The notes below the pieces were generated by a model. That model was not told where the DNA came from. It searched no databases and was given only the letters and a program-made list of their open reading frames with translations. Below are positions 21,461 to 30,192 of a DNA stretch of 64,000 nt, piece after piece. The stretch lies in the NCBI GenBank assembly GCA_963780175.1, contig CAWAAT010000003.1, forward strand, positions 62,001 through 126,000, written 5' to 3'. A program made the translations under genes and the position numbers. Positions within the stretch are counted from its first letter, which is position 1; the number at the start of each line of letters is the position of its first letter. The stretch comes from Brooklawnia sp963780175. Its GTDB lineage: Bacteria; Actinomycetota; Actinomycetes; Propionibacteriales; Propionibacteriaceae.

Positions 21461-22744
21461 TCAGAGCCGGGCCAGCGACTGGTCGATGTCGGCGATGATG
21501 TCGTCGATGTGCTCGACGCCCACCGACAGGCGCACCCCCTCGGGCGTCACCCCGGCGGCCACGAGCTCCTCGTCCGACAACTGCGAGTGCGTGGTGGACG
21601 CGGGGTGGATGACCAGCGACTTCACGTCCCCGATGTTGGCCAGGTGCGAGAACAGCTCGAGTCCCTCCACGAACCGGGAGCCGGCCTCGCGTCCCGCCTT
21701 CAACCCGAACGTCAGGATGCCCCCGAACCCGCGCCCGGTGAGAACCCGGTCGGCGGTCTCGTGCCAGGGGCTCGACTCCAGGCCGGCGTAGTTCACCCAC
21801 GCCACCGCCGGATGATCCTGCAGGTGCCGGGCGACCGCGAGCGCGTTGCTGCTGTGCCGTTCGAGGCGAAGCGGCAGGGTCTCCAGGCCCTGCAGCAGCA
21901 GCCAGGCGTTGAAGGGCGCGATCGCGGCGCCGGTGTTGCGCAGCAGCACGGTGCGCGCCCGGATGATGAACGCGGCCGGCCCGGCGGCGTCTGTCCACAC
22001 CACGTCGTGGTAGGCGGCGTCCGGGCCGGTCAGCCCCGGGAAGCGGTCGGCGTGCGCGGCCCAGTCGAAGCTGCCCGCGTCCACGATCACGCCGCCCAGG
22101 GTGGTGCCGTGCCCGCCGATGTACTTGGTCGCCGAGTGCACCGAGACGTCGACGCCGTGATCGAAGACCCTGGCCAGATAGGGCGTGGCGACCGTGTTGT
22201 CGATGATCAGGGGCAGGCCGTGGGCGTGCGCGGCGGCCGACCACGCGTCCAGGTCGAGGACGCTGATCTGCGGATTGGCGATGGTCTCGCCGAACACCAG
22301 GCGGGTTCGGTCGTCGACGTGCCGGGCCAGGTCGTCGGGACTATCAGGATCGACGAAGCGCGTCTCGATGCCGAACTGCGGCAGGGTGTGGGCGAACAGC
22401 GCGTACGTGCCGCCGTACAGGGTGGACGTGGCCACGATGTTGTCGCCGGCGCTTGCCAGGTTGAGCACCGCGTAGGTGATCGCCGCCGCCCCGGACGCCG
22501 TCGCCAGCGCCCCGACTCCGCCCTCCAGCGCGTTGACGCGGGCCTCGAACACCGACTGGGTGGGGTTCATGATGCGCGTGTAGATGTTGCCCGGCGTCCG
22601 CAGCGCGAACAGGTCGGCGGCGTGCTCGGAGCTGTCGAAGACGTAGGAGGTGGTCTGGTAGATCGGCACCGCGCGCGAGTTCGTCGTCGGGTCGACGTCC
22701 TCCTGGCCGGCGTGGACGGCGAGGGTCTCGGGATGAAAGGACAT
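21461..22744 (-). CDS. metY: O-acetylhomoserine sulfhydrylase (Cys/Met-metabolism PLP enzyme)
   Basis: The protein has 427 residues from ATG 22744 (MSFHPETLAVHAGQ); ATG 22756, four codons upstream, is an alternative. PYQTTSYVF-type (here PIYQTTSYVF), YTRIMNPTQ and ALEGGVGALATASG are family signatures. The PLP-binding lysine is K207 in SVHSATKYIGGHG. The family makes homocysteine from O-acetylhomoserine and sulfide, the direct sulfhydrylation route to methionine. The HPASTTHSQLSDEE segment near the C-terminus is typical. The roughly 320-base leader holds a short Met/Cys-rich ORF and a terminator-like hairpin, so attenuation by sulfur amino acid supply is likely. It is transcribed alone and converges on the cation exchanger. 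Confidence 0.9.
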   Translation of the reverse strand: MSFHPETLAVHAGQEDVDPTTNSRAVPIYQTTSYVFDSSEHAADLFALRTPGNIYTRIMNPTQSVFEARVNALEGGVGALATASGAAAITYAVLNLASAGDNIVATSTLYGGTYALFAHTLPQFGIETRFVDPDSPDDLARHVDDRTRLVFGETIANPQISVLDLDAWSAAAHAHGLPLIIDNTVATPYLARVFDHGVDVSVHSATKYIGGHGTTLGGVIVDAGSFDWAAHADRFPGLTGPDAAYHDVVWTDAAGPAAFIIRARTVLLRNTGAAIAPFNAWLLLQGLETLPLRLERHSSNALAVARHLQDHPAVAWVNYAGLESSPWHETADRVLTGRGFGGILTFGLKAGREAGSRFVEGLELFSHLANIGDVKSLVIHPASTTHSQLSDEELVAAGVTPEGVRLSVGVEHIDDIIADIDQSLARL

Positions 22745-22759
22745 GATGGTTCCCATTTC

Positions 22760-22793
22760 TTCTGGAGGATTTCGGGTTCTGGAGGATTTCGGG
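22760..22793. repeat. 17-base tandem duplication next to the metY start
   Basis: TTCTGGAGGATTTCGGG occurs twice head to tail. In the metY transcript each copy contributes AUCCUCC, which resembles an anti-Shine-Dalgarno sequence, a few bases before the start codon. It could influence initiation, or simply be a slippage duplication. Confidence 0.75.
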
Positions 22794-22923
22794 GACGACG
22801 AATTCAGGCGCGACACATACAGGAAGGCCCTGATGAGGAACTGGTTGCTGAAACGCGCCGGGCGATGGGCCGGTGTGTTCAGAAATCAGGTGCGAGAGCG
22901 CTCAGCGTCCGATAGATGCGAGC

Positions 22924-22960
22924 AGAAAACGAATGTCAGAGCTTGTCAGCTACACATTCG
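22924..22960 (-). terminator. attenuator-like hairpin in the metY leader
   Basis: On the reverse strand, arms CGAATGT and ACATTCG enclose an inner AGCT-GACA-AGCT stem and are followed directly by TTTTCT. The 5' arm contains the last Met and Cys codons of the short leader ORF, and the leader stop codon lies in the loop side. This places translation of Met/Cys codons in control of terminator folding. Confidence 0.6.
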
Positions 22961-23026
22961 ACAGCGCATGCACATCGAGGCGCGGGCGAGGTCGTCGCGT
23001 CCGAAGGTCATGAATGTGCTGTACAT
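22946..23026 (-). CDS. putative Met/Cys leader peptide of metY (26 residues)
   Basis: A 27-codon frame starts at ATG 23026 and ends at TGA 22948-22946. Its last nine residues are MCMRCRMCS: three Met and three Cys codons in nine, just before the stop. Such composition is characteristic of attenuation leader peptides for sulfur amino acids, and the downstream gene is an O-acetylhomoserine sulfhydrylase. A likely -10 element (TACGAT, reverse strand, 23053-23058) lies 26 bases before the start, while no clear ribosome site is visible. It is too short for normal gene finders. The coding claim rests on codon content and context only. Confidence 0.55.
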   Translation of the reverse strand: MYSTFMTFGRDDLARASMCMRCRMCS

Positions 23027-23052
23027 GGGTGCGACAGTAGGGGAAGTTGAAG

Positions 23053-23058
23053 ATCGTA
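23053..23058 (-). promoter_or_regulatory. candidate -10 element for the metY leader transcript
   Basis: On the reverse strand TACGAT occurs in GCACTTGATACGATCTTC, in an unusually AT-rich stretch for this genome, just upstream of the leader ORF. No convincing -35 was found. Between 23059 and 23154 I see no gene. Confidence 0.35.
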
Positions 23059-23154
23059 TCAAGTGCTTTCCCACATTCTGGGATGGGGAATTTCGGTGGG
23101 TGGTGACCGCTGGTGGTGATCCACCGGGTGCCGACCCCGGTGCCGATCCCGCAA

Positions 23155-23215
23155 ACGCGTGCGGAATAGCTTCCCGCGTGCGCTATTTCGGACGCGCGAA
23201 GCTATTTGGCACGCG
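23155..23215. repeat. palindromic repeat family A, copy 2
   Basis: An inverted repeat of about 61 bases with arms containing GAATAGCTTCCCGCGTGCG and the matching CGCGAAGCTATTTGGCACGC. The stop codon of the EamA transporter gene (23183) lies inside it, so that protein's last residues are encoded by repeat sequence. Confidence 0.85.
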
Positions 23216-24148
23216 GGTGGGTTGGAGGCGAGGGCCGCGTCCGGGCGCGAACCCCAGACCAGCGCTGTTGGCGACGTACACCCCGAGCAGGATCACCGCC
23301 CCACCGACCCACTGCAGAGCCGTGAGCCGCTCACCCAGCACGATCGCGGCGGCCACCACCGCGGTGAGCGTGGAGAGCCCGATGAACGTCGAGTAGCGGT
23401 TCGATCCCAGCCGGGCGATCGCCACGGTCTGGGTGAAGAACGCGCCGACGGACGCGGCGACCGCCAGATACCCGATGCCCACCAGCAACTCGGGGTGCGT
23501 CAGCGGGACGACGAGCAGGTCGGTGACGCGTCCCTGCACCCCGGCCTCGACTAGGGCGATCGCACCGAACACCACGGCCCCGACGAGCACCATCGCGAAC
23601 GTCTTGTCGAGGGCGCTCGAGGCGGTGTCGCGCTCGGCGAACACCGTGTACAGCGAGTAGGACGCCACGGCCGCCAGCAGCAGCAGGTAGCCGAGCAGGT
23701 TGAATCCGGCAGCCACGCCCCCCGCCGCGATGGTGGCCACCACCCCGACCAGGGTCACGAGAATGCCGATCACCTGACGACGCGAGGGTGGGCGTCCCAG
23801 CACGAGCCAGGACGCCAGCAGCATGCCGACCGGAGCCGTCGAGATGAGGATGCCGCTCTCTGAGGCGGTCGTCCGCTGGACGCCGAGCGTCTCGGCCGCG
23901 TAGTACAGCAGGGGCTGCAGGAAGGCGAGCACCAGCAGGGGACGCACGCTGCGCCGGGTGAGGGTGAGCCGGATGACGCGGGTGGCGATCAGTACGCCCA
24001 TCACCGCCAGCGCGGTGGTGAACCGCCAGGCCAGCAGGGCGGCCGGACTGATCAGGCCGACGGCGCCCTTGGTGAAGATGAAGCTGCAGCCGTACAGCAG
24101 CTCGGTGGCGACGGCTGCTGACACTCCGATGGCCGTCCGCGTCTGCAC
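23183..24148 (-). CDS. EamA/DMT family transporter
   Basis: The protein has 321 residues and ten hydrophobic spans in two EamA halves: SAAVATELLYGCSFIFTKG opens the first, and LLGYLLLLAAVASYSLYTVF the second. The conserved positions around SESGILISTAPVGMLLA and GERLTALQWVGGAVILLGVY match drug/metabolite exporters. By family, it exports amino acids, nucleotides or small metabolites across the cytoplasmic membrane; the substrate is unknown. The C-terminal RVPNSFARPK is translated from the palindromic repeat that supplies the stop, which suggests that insertion of the repeat replaced the original end. It lies upstream of and antisense to nothing else. Confidence 0.85.
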   Translation of the reverse strand: MQTRTAIGVSAAVATELLYGCSFIFTKGAVGLISPAALLAWRFTTALAVMGVLIATRVIRLTLTRRSVRPLLVLAFLQPLLYYAAETLGVQRTTASESGILISTAPVGMLLASWLVLGRPPSRRQVIGILVTLVGVVATIAAGGVAAGFNLLGYLLLLAAVASYSLYTVFAERDTASSALDKTFAMVLVGAVVFGAIALVEAGVQGRVTDLLVVPLTHPELLVGIGYLAVAASVGAFFTQTVAIARLGSNRYSTFIGLSTLTAVVAAAIVLGERLTALQWVGGAVILLGVYVANSAGLGFAPGRGPRLQPTRVPNSFARPK

Positions 24149-24198
24149 CCGGTCAGCTTACGGTGCGTCGATCATCGGGTGCGGGGGCCGGGCCGCGG

Positions 24199-24248
24199 AT
24201 ATTGGGACCGATCGGCCCGCGAGTAAGCGGGCGAAACGGTCCCAATAT
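24199..24248. repeat. palindromic element, GACCGAT type (clean copy)
   Basis: Arms ATATTGGGACCG and CGGTCCCAATAT form a perfect outer stem, and the inner GCCCGC pairs with GCGGGC around GAGTAA. It sits between the kinase 3' end and the EamA gene start, where it could serve as terminator or mRNA end. Confidence 0.85.
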
Positions 24249-24266
24249 GTGACGTGGGGCGATTGC

Positions 24267-25664
24267 TCACCCCCAGTCGGGGTCGATGAAGATGCTGTCG
24301 CCGATGAACTCCCGCAGAATCGAGTTGCAGGGGATCCCCTTGCCCCCCACCGGCGAGAAGAAGGTCAGCAGGTTGAGCAGCCGGTCACGGGTCTCGGCGT
24401 ACGGGCTGTCGTCCGGGATGGTCGTCAGCGCATGCTCGGCCACCGGACGCAGGGCGTTCATCTCGTACATCAGGGACGAGTTGAACATCACGTCCGCGGT
24501 CTCCTGGTAGCGGAAGATGTGCTCGTACTCGCCGCGCCGCACGCTCGCCCACTGCTTGATGGTGTCTTCGGGGGACGTGCCGCGGTACCGGTTGTCGCGC
24601 ACGATGCGCCGGATCAGCCGGATCTCGGTGGTCGGCACCCGGTTCATCAGGTCGATGTTCAGCCCGCCGAGCGCGCTGACGTACACCTTGAACACCTGCG
24701 CGTCCGGCAGGTGCCCGGTCAGCGCCGGGTTGAGGGCGTGGATGCCCTCGATGAGCAGCACCTGGTCGTGCCCGACCATCAGCGGCACCGTCTGGGCAAC
24801 CCGCGCCCCGGTGTCGAAGTCGAAGAGGGGGGTCTGCACCAAGCGACCCTCAACGAGGTGCGAGATGTGCTCGCGCAGTAGTGGAATGTCGAGCGCCTCG
24901 ATGGTGTCGAAGTCGTAGTTGCCCTCATCGTCGCGCGGGGTCTGGGCGCGGTCGAGGTAGTAGTTGTCGAGCGACAGTGACACCGGCTTGAACCCGTTGA
25001 CCTGCAACTGGGTCGAGAGCCGCTGGGTGGTGGTGGTCTTGCCCGAGGACGACGGCCCGGCGATCAGCAGGACGCGCAGCGCCCGGCGTTGCGCCAGGAT
25101 CGCGTCGGCGATCTCGCCGAGTTGTTTCTCGTGCAGCGCCTCGGCGATGCTGATCAGCCGCAGCGTGCGTCCCTCGTCGATCCAGCGGTTGACGTCGGCG
25201 GCGATCTCGACGTCGATCTGGTCAAGCCAACGCTGGTTGTGCTCGTAGGCAGCGCTCAGGTGCACCGGTGGGATGAGCGGGTGCCCGTTGCCCTTGTCGA
25301 TGTCACCGAAGTCGACGATGAACCCGTAGCTGTAGGGGATCAGCTTGAACGGCTCGACCTCGGACGGGTCGTGCAGGGCGGGGTAGACCGCGTCCACCAC
25401 CAGGCCGTCCACCCGGTAGCGGTAGTAGCCCTCGTGCTTGCCGATCAGTTCGATGTCGTTGCTGCTGGTGACCCAGTCGTAGAGCCGCTGCTCGAGCGCC
25501 TTCACCTCGCGCGGCGAGATCACCGAGCCGACCAGGTTGCAGAACACCCCCTCGAGGATCGAGTAGGACGTCTTCAGCCGCTCATCGGGGAAGAGGTCGT
25601 TCACCGCCTTGATCAGACCGAGCTTGACCGTCTGGCGTCCCTGGCGCAGGTGTGTCTCACGCAT
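24267..25664 (-). CDS. uridine-kinase-like nucleoside kinase
   Basis: The protein has 465 residues; ATG 25664 is chosen because the frame upstream is only the shadow of the divergent HAD gene. An N-terminal region of about 210 residues (for example GYYRYRVDGLVVDAVYPA) precedes the PRK/uridine-kinase domain. The P-loop is GPSSSGKTTTTQRL. SLSLDNYYLDRAQTP and LIEGIHALNP are the substrate-side and Walker B motifs. RRIVRDNRYRG is the lid region. Similar proteins elsewhere carry a TGS/ThrRS-like N-terminus, and this one seems shorter. By family it phosphorylates uridine/cytidine or a related nucleoside. It is divergent from the HAD gene across 63 bases. Confidence 0.8.
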   Translation of the reverse strand: MRETHLRQGRQTVKLGLIKAVNDLFPDERLKTSYSILEGVFCNLVGSVISPREVKALEQRLYDWVTSSNDIELIGKHEGYYRYRVDGLVVDAVYPALHDPSEVEPFKLIPYSYGFIVDFGDIDKGNGHPLIPPVHLSAAYEHNQRWLDQIDVEIAADVNRWIDEGRTLRLISIAEALHEKQLGEIADAILAQRRALRVLLIAGPSSSGKTTTTQRLSTQLQVNGFKPVSLSLDNYYLDRAQTPRDDEGNYDFDTIEALDIPLLREHISHLVEGRLVQTPLFDFDTGARVAQTVPLMVGHDQVLLIEGIHALNPALTGHLPDAQVFKVYVSALGGLNIDLMNRVPTTEIRLIRRIVRDNRYRGTSPEDTIKQWASVRRGEYEHIFRYQETADVMFNSSLMYEMNALRPVAEHALTTIPDDSPYAETRDRLLNLLTFFSPVGGKGIPCNSILREFIGDSIFIDPDWG

Positions 25665-25714
25665 GGCGCCATTGTGGCGCCTCAAACCCCACCCGAGGCC
25701 CCGAACGCGGCCAC

Positions 25715-25720
25715 TAGGGT
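25715..25720 (+). promoter_or_regulatory. likely -10 element of a leaderless promoter
   Basis: TAGGGT lies seven bases before the ATG at 25728, with no ribosome site between. This is the spacing of leaderless actinobacterial transcripts. Confidence 0.4.
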
Positions 25721-25727
25721 GTGACAC

Positions 25728-26408
25728 ATGCGAGACACGCTGCATCTGGGGTCGATGGCGAAGCGACTGAGCGGGCTGCTGGGATGGCTGCGTCCCGATT
25801 TCGTGGTGGACGCGGTGGTCAACCTCACCCCCGAGGACATCTACCGGCACGCCCCGGCTACCCGGGCGGTGCTGCTCGACATCGACGGGACGATCACCGA
25901 CTACCACGCGCCGAGCGTGCCGGCATCGGCGGTCAGCCGGCTGGCCAGCTACACCGAGGCCGGGCTGGCCACGTTCATCATCAGCAACTGTCACGACGAG
26001 CGCGTCCACGAGGTGCACCGGCTGTTCGGCCCGCTGGTCACCGGAGTCGTCACCCCCGCGGACGCCGCCGACCCCGCCGATCCGCACGACAAGCCGCGCC
26101 GTCACATCAAGCCGGCCCCCGACATGCTGTTGGCCGTTCTCGATCGGTTCCAGTGTGCCGACCCCGGCGAGGACGAACCGCGTCCCCTGGTGCCCGGTGA
26201 GCTGCTGATGGTGGGCGACCAGATGTTCAAGGACGTGCTGGCCGCCCGTCGGGCCGGGGCCGCGTCCGTGCTGGTGCCCCGCGAGGGACGCAAGGACCAC
26301 CTGGGGGTGCGCGTCTTCCAGCGTCCGGTCGAGGTGGTGCTGCGCGCGGTGCTGGGGCTGCCGGTGTGGCGCAGCGCCTGGCCGGCTCGCCTGGAGCCGG
26401 TGGGCTGA
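25728..26408 (+). CDS. HAD superfamily phosphatase, YqeG/IIIA type
   Basis: The protein has 226 residues. LLDIDGTITDYH (about residues 48-59) carries the nucleophile and acid-base Asp pair, ISNCHDERV the second HAD motif, IKPAPDMLLAVL the Lys motif, and MVGDQMFKDVLAARRAG the final acidic motif. The arrangement matches class IIIA HAD phosphatases such as YqeG, which act on phosphorylated small molecules in the cytoplasm. The gene is followed seven bases later by the large helicase gene, so co-transcription is likely. The frame is intact. The physiological substrate is not apparent. Confidence 0.82.
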   Translation: MRDTLHLGSMAKRLSGLLGWLRPDFVVDAVVNLTPEDIYRHAPATRAVLLDIDGTITDYHAPSVPASAVSRLASYTEAGLATFIISNCHDERVHEVHRLFGPLVTGVVTPADAADPADPHDKPRRHIKPAPDMLLAVLDRFQCADPGEDEPRPLVPGELLMVGDQMFKDVLAARRAGAASVLVPREGRKDHLGVRVFQRPVEVVLRAVLGLPVWRSAWPARLEPVG

Positions 26409-26415
26409 GGGGGAC

Positions 26416-29400
26416 GTGCCTGACATCCCGGCTGTCGAGGGCTACTACGACGCGCTGATCACCCGAAGGCTGCGCCGGCGCATGGACGCGTCCGGGCTGG
26501 TGCCCAAGGAATCGACAGTCGACAGCGCGGAGCTGGCCCAGGTGCTCGCCCGGCACGTCCGGCAGGTTGCGCTGGAGGCCTTCGACGTCCCCGAGACGCA
26601 GGCCAGGTCGCTCGCCGACGACATCGTGCAGCGCCTCGGCGCGCCCGACGAGCTGATCGACGGCGACCCGAGGCGACTGCTGTCGCTGCTGCACCCGCCC
26701 GGCCCCGGGCGTCCGGCCAGGTACCTCACGGCCCCCGAGACCCCGTTGTCGCAGCCTGCCCTGCTCACCAACGCCCGCGGCGAGCCCACGATGGGCAGCG
26801 AGATCGCGTCCGAGCTGGGGTCGGCCGACCGGGTCGAGCTGCTCTGCGCGTTCATCAAGTGGTACGGCATCCGGACGCTGGAGAAGTCGCTGGCCTCGCT
26901 GCGCGAACGTGGCGTCGAGCTGCGCGTCATCACCAGCACCTACCTGGGCTCCACCGAGCGGGCCGCCCTCGACCGGCTGGTCGACGAGTACGGGGCGCAG
27001 GTGCGCATCAGCTACGAGACCAAGCGCACCCGGCTGCACGCCAAGGCGTGGCGGTTCGTGCGCAACACCGGCTTCGACACGGCCTACATCGGCTCGTCCA
27101 ACCTGTCGAGTGCGGCGATGCTCGACGGGGTGGAGTGGAACGTGCGGATCACCGCGTCCACCGCACCCGAACTGCTGCGCAAGTTCTCTGCGACCTTCGA
27201 CAGCTACTGGAACGACCCGGCGTTCGAGGCCTACACCCCGGCCGACGGCGAGCGGCTCGACCGCGCCCTCGACGAGGCCGCGGGACGCAACCGCCAGACC
27301 GGGGCGCTGGCCATCTCGGGCCTGGCTGTGCGTCCCTGGCCGCATCAGGAGCAGATGCTGGAGGCGCTCGAGACCGAACGTGAGGTGCACGAGCGGCACC
27401 GCAACCTGTTGGTGGCCGCCACCGGCACCGGCAAGACGGTCGTCGCCGCGCTCGACTACCAGAACCTCGCCACCCAGACCGGACGCCGGCCCAGCCTGCT
27501 GTTCGTCGCCCACCGCCGCGAGATCCTCGAGCAGGGGTTGCGCACCTACCGCGAGGTGCTCGCCGACGGAGGTTTCGGGGAGCTGCTGGTCGCCGGTTTC
27601 CGGCCGCAGGGTTGGCGGCACGTGTTCGCCTCGGTGCAGTCGCTGGACGCCGACGCCCTGGCGAAGATGCGACCCGGACGCGTTCGAGGTGGTCGTCATC
27701 GACGAGTTCCACCACGCCGAGGCCGCCAGCTACCGGCGCATCCTCGACCACCTGCGACCCCGCGAACTGCTCGGGCTGACCGCCACCCCCGAACGCGCCG
27801 ACGGGGTCGACGTCCGGGTCTTCTTCGACAACCGGATCGCCTACGAGCTGAGGTTGTGGGACGCGCTGGCCGCCGACCTGCTGAGCCCCTTCCACTACTT
27901 CGGCATCGCCGACACCACCGACCTGAGGTCGGTCGAGTTCAGCCGCGGACGCTACGACGTCGGGCAGCTCTCGGGGGTGTTCACCGGCAACGACGCCCAG
28001 GCGCGGCTCATCGTCAAGCAGCTGCGTCACACCGTGGCCGACCCGGGACGCATGCGCGCGCTGGGGTTCTGCGTCGACGTCAAGCACGCCCAGTACATGG
28101 CCGAGGCGTTCACCCGCGCCGGGCTGCCCGCGCTGGCGGTGCACGGGGGCACACCGGGCGACGAGCGCAGACTCGCCGTCTCGCGGCTGACCAAGCGCGA
28201 GGTGGTGGCCCTGTTCACCGCCGACCTGTTCAACGAGGGCGTGGACATCCCCGACGTCGACACCCTGCTGTTCCTGCGGCCCACCGACAGCGCCACGATC
28301 TTCCTGCAGCAACTGGGACGCGGCCTGCGCCGCACCGAGGACAAACCGGTGCTGACGGTGCTCGACTTCGTGGGCCACCACCGCAAGGAGTTCAACCTGG
28401 CCGCCCGCTACCGCGCCATCGTCGGCGGGTCGCGTCGGAGTCTGAAAGAGCAGGTGGAACGGGGTTTCCCGTACCTACCGGCCGGCTCGCAGATCGTGCT
28501 CGACGACGTGACGCAGGCGCAGGTGCTGGCAAACGTGAAGGCGCAGATCGCCACCCGGTGGGGCGACTTCCTGCGGGAGTTGCGGGCGGTCGGCGACGTC
28601 GACCTCGCCACGTTCATCACCGGCAGCGGTGCCGAACTCAGCGACCTGCTGGGCAAGGGGTCGTTCACCAGGTTGCGGCGCGAGGCGGGGCTGCCCACCC
28701 TGGACGCAGGCCCGCGCGAGGAGCAGCTGCTCAGGCGGCTCAAGGCGATGGCGCACGTCGACGACCGGCAGCGCCACCTGCAGTACTCGAGGTGGTTGGG
28801 CGACGACGCCCCCGACTACCGCGACGCCAGCGCGGACGAGCGGGTGTGGGCAGACATGCTGTTCTTCTCGCTGTGGCCCAACGCCGGCGGCTTCGCCAGC
28901 GTGGCGGACGGACTGGCGGCACTGAAGGCCGAGCCGGCGTTCCGGAGCGAGGCCCGCCAGGTGCTGGACTGGGCGATCGCCCGGGCCGAGCATGTCGCGC
29001 GTCCGCTGGTCGGGCGGTTGGGCGCGGGGCCGCTGCGCTCGCACGCCCGCTACAGCCGGGAGGAACTCGCCGCGGCCCTGGGGTACGCGAGCCTGACACG
29101 GACGCCGGCCAACCTGCGCGAGGGGGTCTTCCACGCCAAGGAACTGAACGTGGACGCGCTGCTCGTCACCCTGGTTAAGTCGGCGTCCCACTTCTCGCCC
29201 AGCACGATGTACCGCGACTACGCGCTCAACGCGGAGTTGTTCCACTGGGAGTCGCAGTCGGGGACGTCGCTCGACTCGCCCACCGGGGTGCGATATCTGG
29301 GTCAGCGCACGAACGGCACCGAGGTGGCGCTGTTCGTGCGCACCAGCGGGGCATGGGAGTTCGGCCGGGGTGCGCCCTACCTGCTGCTGGGTGATGTGGA

Positions 29401-29500
29401 CGTCGTCGACCACCGCGGCGAACGCCCGATCGCCATCACCTGGCGGCTGCGGCGTCCCATGCCTGCCCAGGTGCTGCTGGACGCCCGGGCTGTCAGCTGA
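26416..29500 (+). CDS. PLD-nuclease/SF2 helicase with DUF3427 (one frameshift)
   Basis: The GTG at 26416 follows GAGGGGG. One extra G near 27676 breaks the frame; with it removed the length fits 1027 residues exactly. Residues about 95-280 form a phospholipase-D-like nuclease domain (RLHAKAWRF at 206, then IGSSNLSSAAM). A superfamily 2 helicase follows: ATGTGKTVVAAL (about 333), VVIDEFHHAEA, GLTATPERADG and QQLGRGLRR. The C-terminal 450 residues are the DUF3427-type region (for example PANLREGVFHAKELNVDALL). This architecture is widespread in bacteria, often near defence genes; a nucleic-acid-processing defence role is plausible but unproven. It directly follows the HAD phosphatase gene. Confidence 0.85.
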
Positions 29501-29508
29501 GCAGTGCC

Positions 29509-30192
29509 CTACGGGCGCCAGCGGAAGGTGACCTCGGGGCGTCCCGAACCACCCAACCGCTGGGAGCGCTCGGCGCGGTGCTCGTCGGCCAGGTACTGCA
29601 GGTAGCGCCGGGCGGTCACCCGGGACGTGCCCACGGCCTCCGCGACCTCGGAGGCGGCCAGCGAGTGAGGGTGGGCGTCCGCCAGCACGGCGATGACCTT
29701 CTCAAGGACCTCCCTGGCCAGCCCCTTGGGCGCCGCCCCACCGCTGGCTGACGGTCGCATCGCGCTGAACAGCCCGTCAACGCCCTCCTGACTGGTCGAC
29801 GTCGCCCGCTCGAGGCGCGCCCGGTAGTCGCGGTAGGCCTCCAGCCGGTCGCGCAGGTCGGCGAACGTGAAAGGCTTGAGCAGGTAGCCGACCACCCCCA
29901 GCGACAGCGCCCGGCGGACGTGCTCGACCTCGCGTGCCGCGGTGATGGTGATGATGTCGATCGGACGACCGGACGCCCGGACGGCGCGCACCACGTCGAG
30001 TCCGTGCCCGTCCGGCAGGTTCAGGTCGAGCAGCACCAGGTCGACCGGGTGGTGCGCCAGAAACGCGATGGCCGTCTGCAGGGTGCCGACAACCCCGACC
30101 ACCTCGAACCCGGGGACGCGTCCCACGTAGGTGGCGTGCCCGGCCGCGACCAGAGGTTCGTCGTCGACGACCAGCACCCGCAGCCCGGTCAT
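29509..30192 (-). CDS. DcuR/CitB-type response regulator
   Basis: The protein has 227 residues. VLVVDDEPLVAAGHATYV is the acidic start of the receiver, LVLLDLNLPDGHGLDVV holds the phosphoacceptor Asp (about 55), and GYLLKPFTFADL the conserved Lys. The C-terminal helix-turn-helix (LAASEVAEAVGTSRVTARRYLQYL) is that of the CitB/DcuR/DctR group. ATG 30192 overlaps the sensor stop (ATGA), so the pair is translationally coupled. Members of this group switch on uptake of dicarboxylates or other organic acids, and a GntP-type transporter stands just upstream of the pair in divergent orientation. Confidence 0.88.
   Translation of the reverse strand: MTGLRVLVVDDEPLVAAGHATYVGRVPGFEVVGVVGTLQTAIAFLAHHPVDLVLLDLNLPDGHGLDVVRAVRASGRPIDIITITAAREVEHVRRALSLGVVGYLLKPFTFADLRDRLEAYRDYRARLERATSTSQEGVDGLFSAMRPSASGGAAPKGLAREVLEKVIAVLADAHPHSLAASEVAEAVGTSRVTARRYLQYLADEHRAERSQRLGGSGRPEVTFRWRP

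Noticed and set aside
22794..22920. SAM riboswitch in the metY leader
   Set aside because: A CAGCAACC motif is present on the reverse strand, but I could not build the paired core of any SAM riboswitch class around it; the leader-peptide attenuator explains the region better.
25665..26426. Upstream extension of the nucleoside kinase frame to 719 codons
   Set aside because: The extra part is antisense to the HAD phosphatase gene and has no kinase-like sequence; ATG 25664 gives a complete kinase.
27670..27680. Programmed +1 frameshift in the DUF3427 helicase
   Set aside because: No slippery site, rare codon or stimulating hairpin is evident, and the same kind of single-base insertion appears in unrelated genes across the window; a sequence error is simpler.
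26416..29500. The helicase as the missing BrxHI of the BREX system
   Set aside because: It has a PLD nuclease domain and DUF3427 region, not the Lhr-type architecture of BrxHI, and lies 15 kb away on the other strand.
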